A stretch of DNA of 64,000 nucleotides from CAVRXQ01 sp963725215 (lineage in GTDB: Bacteria; Actinomycetota; Acidimicrobiia; Acidimicrobiales; Bog-793), in assembly GCA_963725215.1 (NCBI GenBank), contig CAVRXQ010000001.1, forward strand, positions 62,001 through 126,000, read 5' to 3'. Under the pieces are notes generated by a model. That model was given only the letters and a program-made list of their open reading frames with translations. It was not told where the DNA came from and did not search any database. How positions within the stretch are numbered: the stretch's first letter is position 1; each line of letters begins with the position of its first letter. The translations under genes and the position numbers were made by a program. Positions 24,944 to 33,100 of this stretch are shown piece by piece.

Positions 24944-25323
24944 CAGTGCTTCCGGATCTTCTTCTTGCCGGCGACAGTCTTCTTCGGTCCCTTGCGGGTC
25001 CGCGCGTTCGTGTGTGTGCGCTGGCCCCGGACGGGTAGCCCGCGGCGATGACGGACCCCCTGGTACGAGCCGATCTCCATCTTCCGCTTGATGTCCTGCG
25101 CGACGTCACGGCGCAGGTCCCCTTCGACCTTTACGTTCGCGTCGACGTAGGTCCGGATCTTCGCCACCTCGTCGTCGGTGAGGTCACGGACCCGCGTGTC
25201 GACGTTGAGGCTGGTCGCCTCGCAGATCTGCCTCGCCCTCGTTCGACCGATGCCGTAGATATAGGTGAGCGCGATCTCGAGCCGCTTCTCGCGGGGGATG
25301 TCGACGCCAGAGATTCGGGCCAT
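24943..25323 (-). CDS. rpsM: 30S ribosomal protein S13
   Basis: S13, 126 residues, makes the head-to-50S bridge and contacts P-site tRNA. MARISGVDIPREKRLEIALTY, YGIGRTRARQICE and the GLPVRGQRTHTNARTRKG segment with a basic tail are all standard. It starts three bases after the rpmJ stop. It is the first S13/S11/S4 gene of the alpha operon. Confidence 0.97.
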   Translation of the reverse strand: MARISGVDIPREKRLEIALTYIYGIGRTRARQICEATSLNVDTRVRDLTDDEVAKIRTYVDANVKVEGDLRRDVAQDIKRKMEIGSYQGVRHRRGLPVRGQRTHTNARTRKGPKKTVAGKKKIRKH

Positions 25324-25326
25324 GTC

Positions 25327-25440
25327 CTAACCCTGCCGTTGCTTGTGGCGCGGGTTGTCGCAGATCACCATGATCCGGCCGTGCCGGCGGATGACCTTGC
25401 ATTTTTCGCACATTGGTTTGACGCTCGGTCGGACCTTCAC
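25327..25440 (-). CDS. rpmJ: 50S ribosomal protein L36
   Basis: L36 has 37 residues, the full family length: KVRPSVKPMCEKCKVIRRH, then IMVICDNPRHKQRQG. The zinc ribbon CxxC...C...H is intact, so this is the zinc-dependent form. The start is GTG at 25440. It lies between infA and rpsM, the usual place, with three bases before rpsM. Confidence 0.96.
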   Translation of the reverse strand: MKVRPSVKPMCEKCKVIRRHGRIMVICDNPRHKQRQG

Positions 25441-25498
25441 CGCGCCTTCCTTTGCTTCTCTGATCGGTTGGAACCGCTTGCCATCGGTCTTGGGGAAC

Positions 25499-25723
25499 TC
25501 ACTTGTACCGGTAGGTGATCCGACCCCGTGACAGGTCGTACGGCGTGATCTCGACCTGGACCCGATCGCCCGGCAGGATGCGAATGCGGTGCATACGCAT
25601 CTTCCCCGAGCTGTGGGCGAGCACCTTGTGACCGTTCTCGAGCTCGACGCGGAACATCGCGTTCGGGAGCGGCTCCACGACCGTGCCCTCGAGCACGATC
25701 GCGTCCTCTTTCGGTTTCGGCAG
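25499..25723 (-). CDS. infA: Translation initiation factor IF-1, apparently with a CTG start
   Basis: IF-1, 74 residues, binds the 30S A site during initiation. EGTVVEPLPNAMFRVELENG, HKVLAHSSGKMR and the end YDLSRGRITYRYK identify it. No ATG, GTG or TTG lies at the expected N terminus (PKPKEDAIVLEG). A CTG sits exactly there at 25723, with AGGAGG 6-11 bases upstream. The next in-frame normal start is GTG at 25763, giving 13 extra residues that would have the ribosome site inside the gene. I favour CTG, but a base-call error in an ATG/GTG is possible. It heads the infA-rpmJ-rpsM-rpsK-rpsD-rpoA run. Confidence 0.93.
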   Translation of the reverse strand: MPKPKEDAIVLEGTVVEPLPNAMFRVELENGHKVLAHSSGKMRMHRIRILPGDRVQVEITPYDLSRGRITYRYK

Positions 25724-25763
25724 GTTCCCCTCCTCGATGAGGCTTCTGGCAGCTTCGGGCACG

Positions 25764-26365
25764 GGCCGCGACCTACAGCCGCAGCGATCGGAAGGGTGTC
25801 CCCTCACCGCCGGCGGATTGCGGCCGTGGGGCCACACGACGCCCGCCCTTGCCCGCGGCGAACCGCGAGCCGAACGGCCCCAAGCAGGAGAATTGTAGCG
25901 GCTCGCCGGGGACCCGACGACGGGCAACTGCCCTGTTCGGCTGCAGCCCGAGGTGTACCAGATGCCGGCCTGCGGGCTGTCGTCGTAGCGCTGCGCGATG
26001 CAGTCCCCGGCACCTGATTGCGCGGCACCAGCCGGGAGGGCGGAGGTGACACGGGCGACGACCACCTCGAAACACGCCGCCAGCACGATCACCGCCACGC
26101 CCCCGACACCGAGTCCCCGTCGTTTCACCACGACCCCCTTTTCCACACGCCTTGCGGGCGGCGGGCCTAGGAGGCGATCGTTGCGATCGCCAAGCGATCG
26201 CTCCTCAAAGCACGGCCAAAATAGGGCTCAACGCAGCGCCAGGTCTTTCCGCCTGGACGCGAGGCACGCGCTTCGAGCAAGTTGTCGCATCCTCGCGTAC
26301 GGTTGCTCGCGGCCGGCAACGCGGAGCCCAGCCGAGCTCGACGGCCGCGGAGAAAGGTGGTGGCG
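25764..26365. other. Region without a convincing gene between infA and the AIM24-family gene
   Basis: About 600 bases lie between the minus-strand infA and the plus-strand gene at 26366. On the minus strand from about 26128, a GTG preceded by AAGGGGGTC opens a short frame that begins like a signal peptide or lipoprotein (VKRRGLGVG, then VAVIVLAACFEVVVA). Its continuation soon looks non-coding and has no stop before infA, so it may be a small secreted protein with a broken frame. I see no other gene. The stretch probably also holds divergent promoters, including the site at 25892. Confidence 0.4.
25892..25897 (-). promoter_or_regulatory. Candidate -10 box upstream of infA
   Basis: TACAAT on the minus strand lies about 170 bases upstream of infA. 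It has the consensus TA...T positions; the -35 region is not convincing. A separate promoter is needed here because the plus-strand island breaks the usual map-infA linkage, so transcription cannot come from map. Function is inferred. Confidence 0.35.
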
Positions 26366-27160
26366 ATGACCGTCACCCACAAATTGAGCGGTGAGTACGC
26401 GCAATTCGTGACGTGCCAGCTCGAGCCGGATCACACGATCTTCTCCGACGCGACGAAGTTCCGATGGAAGACGGCGAACGTCTCGATCGAGACGCGGCTT
26501 TCGACGCCCGGTGGCGCGGCGGACCAAGCGAGATCAAAAGGCGGAGGTCTCCTCGCCGGCGCGCTCGCGACGGCGATGGAGGTCGGAAAACGCGCGTTAA
26601 GCGGTCAGAGTTACGCCTTCCAGTGGTTCCGCTCCTCAGGTGGCTCGGGTCTCGTCACGTTCTCTGGCGAGCAGCCCGGCCAGGTCCGGGTCCTCGAACT
26701 CGATGGATCCGCCGGGTGGTACGCGGAGAGCCGGGCATTCGTGTGCGCCGAAGGCAGCGTCACATTCGACATCGACTTCACCGGACTTGCCCTCGGCGTG
26801 AGGTCCCGCGAGGGGTTCATCCTCGAGCACTTCCAAGGTTCGGGAACGCTCGTCGTCGGCGGAGGAGGGACGCTCGTCGAGCTGAACCCCGCCGCGTACG
26901 GAGGGAAGATCCATGTGCACACCGGCGCGCTCGTCGCCTTCGCCGACTCATTGCGGTTCAGTACCGAGCGCGTAGCGCCCGGGGGAACCCAGCTCGCGAT
27001 GGCTGCGATGTTCGGCGGTGGAGGCATCAACCTCATCAGCTTGGAAGGCGATGGCGCTGTCTTGCTCCAATCGACGATCCACCGCCAGTACGAAGAAGAA
27101 GAGAAGAACGACGACCGTACGCGCGCGGCTGGACTCGCCGGCGCCGTGCTTGGTCGCTGA
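26366..27160 (+). CDS. AIM24/TIGR00266 family protein
   Basis: This 264-residue protein is of the AIM24 (formerly DUF124) family, a beta-barrel-like fold found in bacteria and mitochondria with no firm biochemical role. Support is the series of glycine-rich strands GSGLVTFSGEQPGQVRVLEL, GWYAESRAFVCAEGSV, FQGSGTLVVGGGGTLVEL and GGGGINLISLEGDGAVLLQS (segments). The ATG at 26366 has AAGGTGG upstream. It is followed 45 bases later by a small coiled-coil protein on the same strand, possibly co-transcribed. It is the first gene of the island between infA and map. Confidence 0.85.
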   Translation: MTVTHKLSGEYAQFVTCQLEPDHTIFSDATKFRWKTANVSIETRLSTPGGAADQARSKGGGLLAGALATAMEVGKRALSGQSYAFQWFRSSGGSGLVTFSGEQPGQVRVLELDGSAGWYAESRAFVCAEGSVTFDIDFTGLALGVRSREGFILEHFQGSGTLVVGGGGTLVELNPAAYGGKIHVHTGALVAFADSLRFSTERVAPGGTQLAMAAMFGGGGINLISLEGDGAVLLQSTIHRQYEEEEKNDDRTRAAGLAGAVLGR

Positions 27161-27205
27161 GCGCTCGGCAGCACGAATCTAGATGACAACGACAAAGGAG
27201 GCTCG

Positions 27206-27526
27206 ATGGCTCTGTTGGACAAGATGAAGCAACAGGCGGCGCAAGTCGCTCAGAAAGCACAAGAAGCGGGGCGCGCTGGACAAGCGAAGATCGAAGAGGT
27301 GCAGGCGCGCCGTCAGCTCGACGCGCTCTACCGCGACCTCGGGGCCGCGACGTACGCGCAACACGCGGGGCGCGGCGATCAGACCACGTCTTCGGAGATA
27401 GAGCGCCTGTACGGCGAGGTTGCAGCGTGGGAACAAGAGCACGGTGAAGCGTCGGCCGAAGGCTCTGAGGCGAGCGACTCGCCCGGCGCCTCAAGTCAAC
27501 CCGAGGGTGACTTCAAGCTCGAATGA
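27206..27526 (+). CDS. Small coiled-coil protein, unknown function
   Basis: This protein has 106 residues. The first 45 are a charged amphipathic helix (LLDKMKQQAAQVAQKAQEAG), and a second short helical stretch follows (SSEIERLYGEVAAWEQEHG). The last 25 residues are a serine/glycine/glutamate-rich disordered tail. There is no signal peptide or membrane span. An excellent ribosome site AAGGAGG lies 7-13 bases before the ATG. It follows the AIM24-family gene on the same strand and may form a unit with it. I do not recognise a family. Confidence 0.75.
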   Translation: MALLDKMKQQAAQVAQKAQEAGRAGQAKIEEVQARRQLDALYRDLGAATYAQHAGRGDQTTSSEIERLYGEVAAWEQEHGEASAEGSEASDSPGASSQPEGDFKLE

Positions 27527-27636
27527 CGCTCGGAGCGTTCTCGTTCGCCGGGAAGTTCAGGTTTTCGAGACTTGTCCGAGCAGGCTGATTTCCGCTGCCG
27601 CGTGAGCCGGGAACGGTCCGATGTGTTTCGAGTCCG

Positions 27637-28116
27637 GTGACACGCCTCACGGCCAAGTTGTCAGTGTGCCTCTCGCTCGCAGGTCTTCTGATCGGCAGCG
27701 CGATCGTCACTGAGTCACCTGCTGGCGCGACCCCGTCTACGTGCGGCGTCGTGTCGGTCGCGCTCGTCGACGCCAAGCTCGGGATTGCCGCAGCGCACGT
27801 CAATGCGCGTCGACCATCCTCAGTCGCTCTCATTTGCTCGTACTACGGCAACAGCGGACGCGCCTCGAACGAGGCGACGATCAACTACCTTCCCGCGTCG
27901 AAGAGGACGTTCCTCGCGATCGAAGCGTCACTCGCGAAGACACATTCGATCAGAAGGATTTCAGGGATCAAGTCCGGCGCGTACACGTACGTCGCTGGAA
28001 CCGAGCGCTTCCTGTACGTCCTCGACAACACGACGCAAGTGCAGATGTTCGCGATCGACTCGGTCTCACTTGGGCGGCTGGAGGCACTTGCGCGAGCGCT
28101 TCCGTTGTTCTCGTAG
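27637..28116 (+). CDS. Small secreted protein, unknown function
   Basis: This protein has 159 residues from GTG at 27637. Residues 1-32 form a clear signal peptide (TRLTAKLSVCLSLAGLLIG...AGA). The mature part contains two cysteines (STCGVVSV, LICSYYGN) that could form a disulfide, and a repetitive alpha/beta pattern. It resembles small exported DUF3558-like proteins of actinobacteria in size and cysteine layout, but I cannot assign it. No lipobox cysteine is present, so it should be released or cell-wall associated. Neighbours give no functional hint. Confidence 0.7.
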   Translation: MTRLTAKLSVCLSLAGLLIGSAIVTESPAGATPSTCGVVSVALVDAKLGIAAAHVNARRPSSVALICSYYGNSGRASNEATINYLPASKRTFLAIEASLAKTHSIRRISGIKSGAYTYVAGTERFLYVLDNTTQVQMFAIDSVSLGRLEALARALPLFS

Positions 28117-28315
28117 TGGCGACTCTGTCAAAATCTCCGGTGTAGTCATCTCGGCCGCGAGCCATGGTTCGATCTGGGTTCGTCGCTCCCGAGCCCAAAA
28201 AGGCGTTTGACCAGCCTCTGACGCAGGTGTGTGGAAAATTGTCGTGGCGCGCGACGCATCAGCCCGAACGTCCCCGAACATTCACATCGAGCCGCGACCC
28301 GAAACGGAGCCGACG

Positions 28316-29113
28316 GTGGAGAACGACCCCCAAGTACTTGATAACGGCGCCGAGCTGCAACGACGGGTAGAGGAACTCACCATATGGACGCTGCGCTCGT
28401 TGTCAGACGAAGTGGAGCGGATCGGACCCGGGTGGGTCGTCCGGACGCGTTCACTTCCACATGTCTGGACGCTGAATCAGGTGCGCATTACCGGCACAGC
28501 CGACGCCGCGGAGGTGGCGGTACTGGCGGACACTCTCCAATCCGACCTTCCCTACCGCCACGTCGTTGTCGTCGATGAAGCGACTGGTGAGCGGATCGGG
28601 AGTGCCATTGTCGCAGACGGTTGGAAGTCCGATCGCGAAGTGCTGATGGCATTGGCAGAACGACCAGACCGCGAATCAGACACTGACCGGGTCGTCGAAC
28701 TGAACACAGACGAGATGTTGACGTTGCTGGGCCGATGGACGAGCGAGGAGCACCCCGAGATCACGAGCGGCGATTTCGACCAGCTCGCCGAGTACGACCG
28801 CCGAGAAGGAAGACTCTGGAACGAGCGCTGCTTCGGCGTCCGGGACTCGGCCGGAGCACCGGCGGCGATGACGAAGCTGCGTTTCAGCCGATCAACGGCG
28901 TGGGTCGAAGACGTCTACACCGTGCCTGAGGAACGAAATCGCGGTCACGCCCGTGCGCTCGTCACCCACGCGACCAAGCTTGCAAGGTCGGCGGGGTCGG
29001 ACTTCACGTTCATCATCGCGGACGACAACGACTGGCCGAAGCAGCTCTATGCAGCAATCGGCTTTCGTCCGATCGGGTGGCAGTGGACGTTCCACCGCAG
29101 TGCGCGGTCATGA
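28316..29113 (+). CDS. GNAT-family N-acetyltransferase
   Basis: This is a protein of about 265 residues. The C-terminal third is a GNAT domain, with the acetyl-CoA loop in VEDVYTVPEERNRGHARALV and the following strand FTFIIADDNDWPKQLYAAIGF. The N-terminal part has a second, weaker GNAT-like pattern, as in tandem GNAT proteins, with ADGWKSDREVLMALAERPD between. GTG at 28316 with ACGGAG upstream is my choice; a GTG at 28229 in the same frame is possible. The substrate is unknown. Confidence 0.82.
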   Translation: MENDPQVLDNGAELQRRVEELTIWTLRSLSDEVERIGPGWVVRTRSLPHVWTLNQVRITGTADAAEVAVLADTLQSDLPYRHVVVVDEATGERIGSAIVADGWKSDREVLMALAERPDRESDTDRVVELNTDEMLTLLGRWTSEEHPEITSGDFDQLAEYDRREGRLWNERCFGVRDSAGAPAAMTKLRFSRSTAWVEDVYTVPEERNRGHARALVTHATKLARSAGSDFTFIIADDNDWPKQLYAAIGFRPIGWQWTFHRSARS

Positions 29114-29571
29114 CGCGATTCACCCTCCCCGATCGTCACCGTCTTTCGGCGACGACAGTTCGCCGACGCGTTAATCCGAAGTGAGGTCATCGCCGAATCA
29201 GCAAAGTGACTCGCGTCTGACATGTCCCCGATACGCGAACAAGCGCGTGGACTGAAGCTTCCCGTAACACCTGATCGGCACCCACCCTCTTTCCAGTCGG
29301 CGGCAGGTATTCCGGATCCCTCGGCGGACCGGGGGCCCCCGGACGTCTCGATGAACGCCAAGACGCTTTCTGCGTGAGCGCCGATGTCTGACGCGCCACC
29401 TGGACGAGCGCCGATCGACCCACTTGACGACGGGTCCGTCGCATCGGACCCGTCACAAATCGTTCGGCGAAGTCACCGAGCAATACGGCGGCCGCCATCG
29501 TGTGCCTCGAATGCTCGTACTCAGTTGACGACGATTTCGGTCGACCAAGGCAGCCGGGAATCCGCGGAGCC
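29114..29571. other. No gene recognised
   Basis: About 460 bases between the acetyltransferase and the SdpI-like gene. Open frames on both strands here have arginine/proline-rich, non-protein-like composition and overlap better candidates. No tRNA, promoter pair or insertion-sequence end was found. Confidence 0.6.
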
Positions 29572-29922
29572 CTAAACAGTGTTCTCGGCTTGCGCCGCTC
29601 GATGAGCTTGGAAGGTCGCGACTGCCAACCCTCCGACGAGCCAAGCGACTCCGAGCCGATAGAGAGAGGTTTCGACATCTCGGTTAGGCCGGGTCGCCGC
29701 AACGATGATCGCCGTGCCGATCGGGCCGAGACCCGCGGCCTTCAAAGCCGGAGCGGCGGCGCTGTGTCCGGCAAACCATGCCGCGTCGCTGCGCATCGTC
29801 GACGGGATGCGGATGCCAACGAAGGGATTCCTCGGCAATCGACCTTCCGACGCCATTCGGCCGATCGCGAACACGATGACACCGCCGATTCCGGATCTGA
29901 TCGCCCTAACCACGCTCTTCAC
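29572..29922 (-). CDS. SdpI-family membrane protein (immunity-protein-like)
   Basis: This protein has 116 residues, three hydrophobic segments, and the conserved SdpI signature between the first two: RLPRNPFVGIRIPSTMRSDAAWFAGH (shown in part; Asn-Arg-Thr pattern then D-x-W-x-x-x-H). In Bacillus, SdpI protects against the SdpC toxin and acts with an autorepressor. No toxin or ArsR-type repressor gene is adjacent here, so an immunity role is not supported beyond family membership. The start is GTG at 29922 at the edge of the first span. Confidence 0.72.
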   Translation of the reverse strand: MKSVVRAIRSGIGGVIVFAIGRMASEGRLPRNPFVGIRIPSTMRSDAAWFAGHSAAAPALKAAGLGPIGTAIIVAATRPNRDVETSLYRLGVAWLVGGLAVATFQAHRAAQAENTV

Positions 29923-30058
29923 GCTACAAGTCGCGCATTCGAATGCACCCGCTCCAGCGGTCGAGATGGGCTACGACTCTCGAGTCGTCGCGTTCTGGTA
30001 CGGACGTCCTCGTTCGAACCGTTCTTCCTCAATCCTTCGACCGCGTGGACGCCGTCTG

Positions 30059-30460
30059 ATGGACAAGTCGTTGTCTGCGTCCCATACTGATATCGTGCCG
30101 GGCGCAAAAGCGGCCCTTCAGTTTCCGGACTCGCGCAGCCTGGGACGACAACTTCGCGTGTCGTGGCATCCCTCACTTCGCACCATTGTTGTCAGCCAGT
30201 GGCGAGACGGGTCCTGCGTGGCTAGTACTCCGATCGGGCTCGCCGAAGTTCCAGAGCTCATCGGCTTTTTCGTACAGGTCATGCACGACGCTGTCACTGC
30301 TCCAAGAACGTCGGAGTCCCCGACGGTCGCTTCCATCCGCCGCGACGTTCGGGCGCTGATCCAGTCTTGGCTTTCGCCGCGCGTGGGTTCAATCGTCGCG
30401 ATCTCGTCAAAGCGACACCACGACACTTGGATAGCGCACGACGACCGGACGGATTTGTAG
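30059..30460 (+). CDS. Small conserved-looking hypothetical protein
   Basis: This is a 133-residue soluble protein. The central part LRVSWHPSLRTIVVSQWRDG, followed by PIGLAEVPELIGFFVQVM, has the strand-strand-helix pattern of a small actinobacterial family of unknown role. A basic C-terminal helix follows (IRRDVRALIQSWLSP). The ATG at 30059 was chosen because upstream sequence in frame is the antisense of the SdpI-like gene. It is convergent with the globin gene 35 bases away. Confidence 0.6.
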   Translation: MDKSLSASHTDIVPGAKAALQFPDSRSLGRQLRVSWHPSLRTIVVSQWRDGSCVASTPIGLAEVPELIGFFVQVMHDAVTAPRTSESPTVASIRRDVRALIQSWLSPRVGSIVAISSKRHHDTWIAHDDRTDL

Positions 30461-30495
30461 AAGCAACGCGCCAAGACCTAGCGAGAATCACGAAA

Positions 30496-30966
30496 TCAAA
30501 CATCGTCGGGTTTGACTTCGTTGACGAGCCCGTCCCACGACCAGTGCGGGATACCCAACTGGTCCGGCACTTCGTCGGCCGAATTGTGGTACCGGGACAT
30601 CGTCGTTGTCGTTGCCCACGCGAAGTAGTCGTGCAGCACCTGCCGAAGCCTGTCGTCACTTGCCAGACCGACGTCCACAAGCGCCAGATCGAAACAGACG
30701 ATCGCCCTACGGTCCATCTCCTCGTGCGGCCCGTTGCCGCTGTGGACCCTCACAACCGAGGACTCGTCACCGTACGACTCGGAAAAAGTGATCGGACCGC
30801 CCAGCGCTTCCGCCCAATAGGCAGCTAGCCGCTCGGAATGCTCGGGGTGATATCCGTGGCTGAACGCGTGGCTCACCACATCGTCTGCCATCACCCTCGC
30901 ATGCCATGCGCGCGCCAAATTGAGCAGGCCGTCGTTACCACCGGCTGCCTCGTACACCGTCTGCAC
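30496..30966 (-). CDS. Truncated-haemoglobin-like globin
   Basis: This is a 156-residue globin of the bacterial group II/YjbI style. VYEAAGGNDGLLNLARAWHARV is the A/B-helix region, and FSHGYHPEHSERLAAYWAEALGGP is the E/F-helix region with the likely proximal His. The C-terminal half carries HDYFAWATTTTM and PHWSWDGL. Such proteins bind haem and handle O2 or NO. It starts divergently from the methyltransferase-family gene at 31084. The family is clear; ligand chemistry is not. Confidence 0.82.
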   Translation of the reverse strand: MQTVYEAAGGNDGLLNLARAWHARVMADDVVSHAFSHGYHPEHSERLAAYWAEALGGPITFSESYGDESSVVRVHSGNGPHEEMDRRAIVCFDLALVDVGLASDDRLRQVLHDYFAWATTTTMSRYHNSADEVPDQLGIPHWSWDGLVNEVKPDDV

Positions 30967-31083
30967 GGTTTCAGAATGCCATGCTCAAAGCGCTGAAACC
31001 GATGACCAGCTAGCTACTTGTCCTCGATGGCTTATTTATGGCTCGATCCACCGTCGTACGATGACTTACGAGGGAGTTCCGCG

Positions 31084-31632
31084 ATGCGTGTCATCGATCT
31101 CGTGTTCGGCGTCGGCTGGCTCGCGTTCTGGGTCTATTGGCTCGTGGCGTCGATCGGAGCGAAGTCCGGACGAACACGCTGGTCACGCTGTGCAGGAATA
31201 AGGGTCGGCGTCCTACTCATCGTTCTTCTCTTGCTGCGTGTGAAGGCTCTGAACGGACTCTCGGCTTCGAACGACCCGTGGTCACAAAGCATCGGCCTCG
31301 CATTCTTCGTGTTGGGACTGTCTCTGGCGGTTTGGGCAAGAGTCCACCTCGGAAGGAACTGGGGAATGCCGATGTCCGAGAAGACTGATCCGGAGCTCGT
31401 GACGACCGGTCCGTACCACCGGATTCGTCACCCCATCTACTCGGGCATCATTCTCGCGATGATCGGCTCGACGATCGCGGTGAACCTGTACTGGCTGATC
31501 GCGGTCGTGGTGCTTGGCACGTATTTTCTCTACAGCGCTCTCAACGAAGAGCGTTTCATGGCGACCCGCTTTCCTGACTCGTATCCGGAGTACAAGCGGT
31601 CAACCAAAATGTTGATCCCATTCATCCTCTAA
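31084..31632 (+). CDS. Isoprenylcysteine carboxyl methyltransferase (ICMT/PEMT) family membrane protein
   Basis: This 182-residue membrane protein has four to five hydrophobic segments. The SAM-binding signature of the family is TTGPYHRIRHPIYSGI followed by NEERFMATRFPDSYPEYKRST. Bacterial members methylate unknown, probably lipophilic, substrates. The ATG at 31084 follows GAGGGAG and starts at the first span; an upstream ATG at 31018 would add a soluble leader. It converges on map with 53 bases between, which contain a small hairpin. It is the last gene of the island. Confidence 0.85.
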   Translation: MRVIDLVFGVGWLAFWVYWLVASIGAKSGRTRWSRCAGIRVGVLLIVLLLLRVKALNGLSASNDPWSQSIGLAFFVLGLSLAVWARVHLGRNWGMPMSEKTDPELVTTGPYHRIRHPIYSGIILAMIGSTIAVNLYWLIAVVVLGTYFLYSALNEERFMATRFPDSYPEYKRSTKMLIPFIL

Positions 31633-31644
31633 GATCTCCCGCAA

Positions 31645-31667
31645 CTCGGCTGGCAAGGAGTGCCGAG
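31645..31667. terminator. Weak hairpin between convergent genes
   Basis: CTCGGC, an 11-base loop and GCCGAG form a 6-bp inverted repeat midway between the convergent ICMT-family gene and map. There is no T-run on either side, so it is not a classical intrinsic terminator. It is recorded as a possible bidirectional stop only because of its position. Confidence 0.25.
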
Positions 31668-31685
31668 CAAGAGGGTGCGCGCGTG

Positions 31686-32426
31686 TTACGGGACCGTCAG
31701 CACCTCGGGTCCGTCTTCGGTGACGGCGATCGTGTGCTCGAAGTGCGCGGACAGGCTCCCGTCGGCGGTGATCACCGACCAGCCGTCCTCGAGCTCGATC
31801 GTGTCCGGCCCTCCGACGTTCACCATCGGCTCGACGGCGAACACGTTGCCAACCTTGAGCTTCGGGCCGGGGTTGCCCGGCCAGTAGTTCGGAACCTGCG
31901 GTTCCTCGTGCATCGCGGTGCCGATGCCGTGACCGACGTACTTGCGCACAACGGAGAACCCGGCACCCTCTGCGACACCTTGCACCGCCGCGCCGATGTC
32001 GTGCAGACGCTTTCCCTCGTGCATCTCGTCGATTCCCGCCCACAGCGAGAGCTCTGTGACCTCGATGAGCCTGCGCGCGAGCTCCGAGGTCTCCCCCACC
32101 GCAGCCGTGTAGGCCGCATCACCGTGGTAGCCCTCGACGATCGCCCCGCAGTCGACCGAGATGATGTCGCCTTCTTTCAACACATACGAGCCGGGGATCC
32201 CGTGCACGATCATGTTGTTCGGCGATGTGCAGATCACCGCCGGAAAGCCGTGGTAATTGAGAAAGTTCGACCGCGCCCCGCGCTCTTCGAGCACGTATCG
32301 CGCCACGCGGTCAAGGTCGGCGGTCGTCACCCCGGGCACGATTGCGCCGCGCGTCTTGTCGAGGATCTCGGCGACCACCGTGCCGGCGCGTCGCAACTTT
32401 GCGATTTCGTCTTTCGTGCGGATCAC
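31686..32426 (-). CDS. map: Methionine aminopeptidase, type I
   Basis: This enzyme removes N-terminal Met from new proteins. It has 246 residues. The metal ligands are in SVDCGAIVEGYHGDAAYT (two Asp), GHGIGTAMHEEP (His) and AVEPM (Glu), with a final Glu near FEHTIAVTEDG. The start is GTG at 32426, overlapping the adk stop as GTGA. It ends the secY-adk-map unit; in most actinobacteria infA would follow directly, but here the plus-strand island intervenes. Confidence 0.97.
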   Translation of the reverse strand: MIRTKDEIAKLRRAGTVVAEILDKTRGAIVPGVTTADLDRVARYVLEERGARSNFLNYHGFPAVICTSPNNMIVHGIPGSYVLKEGDIISVDCGAIVEGYHGDAAYTAAVGETSELARRLIEVTELSLWAGIDEMHEGKRLHDIGAAVQGVAEGAGFSVVRKYVGHGIGTAMHEEPQVPNYWPGNPGPKLKVGNVFAVEPMVNVGGPDTIELEDGWSVITADGSLSAHFEHTIAVTEDGPEVLTVP

Positions 32427-33100
32427 GGGCGTGCCTCCATCCCGCCCAAGCGCGAGTCGATGAGCGAGATCAGCCGGTTCGTGACGTCGTCGGGAGTTCC
32501 CGTCCCTTGGACCGAAACGAGCTTACCGACCTTGCGATAACGCGCGATCAGAGGCGCTGTCTCCTTGTCGTAGAGGTCGAGTCGCCTTCTGATCGCCTCT
32601 TCGGTGTCGTCCTCGCGCTGGACGACTTCGCCTCCGCAGACGTCGCAGATCCAGTCGGTGCGCGGCGGCGAGTTCACCGAGTAGTTCGTCCCGCACACGG
32701 CGCATGCCCGTCTCCCCGCCAGTCTTTTCAGAACGAGGCTCGTCGACACGATGAGATTCATCACGAGATCCACTTCGAGCGGTGCGAGGATCTTGTCGAG
32801 TCGGTCCGCCTGGTTGACGGTACGCGGGAAGCCGTCGAAGACGAAGCCTCGATTTTGCGTGTCGTCTTCGGTGAGTCGCTCGGCGACCATCTCCAAGACG
32901 ATGTCGTCGGAGATCAGCTCGCCACGGTCCATCGCCGCCTGTACCTGGTGGCCGAGCGGGGTCGCCGCCTTCACCGCCGCGCGCAGCATGTCGCCCGTCG
33001 AAATATGCGCGATGGCGTAGTGGTGCGAGATTCGCTCGCACTGGGTTCCTTTACCGGCGCCCTGCTTGCCGAGGACGATCAGTCGCGCGCCGGGGATCAC
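32423..33100 (-). CDS. adk: Adenylate kinase (zinc-lid form)
   Basis: This enzyme equilibrates ATP, ADP and AMP. It has 225 residues. The P-loop is LGKQGAGKGTQ, HISTGDMLRAAV binds AMP, and GFVFDGFPRTVNQA is conserved. The lid carries four cysteines (CAVCGTNY, CDVCGG), the zinc-binding lid usual in Gram-positive lineages. GTG at 33100 shares one base with the secY stop (TAGTG). The upstream extension of the frame is the shadow of secY. Confidence 0.97.
   Translation of the reverse strand: MIPGARLIVLGKQGAGKGTQCERISHHYAIAHISTGDMLRAAVKAATPLGHQVQAAMDRGELISDDIVLEMVAERLTEDDTQNRGFVFDGFPRTVNQADRLDKILAPLEVDLVMNLIVSTSLVLKRLAGRRACAVCGTNYSVNSPPRTDWICDVCGGEVVQREDDTEEAIRRRLDLYDKETAPLIARYRKVGKLVSVQGTGTPDDVTNRLISLIDSRLGGMEARP

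Noticed and set aside
29187..29702. Minus-strand open frame of 171 codons
   Set aside because: Low-complexity Arg/Ser/Pro composition and overlap with the better-supported SdpI-like gene.
30003..30030. TTCGAA motif resembling a tRNA T-loop
   Set aside because: No surrounding stems of tRNA spacing.
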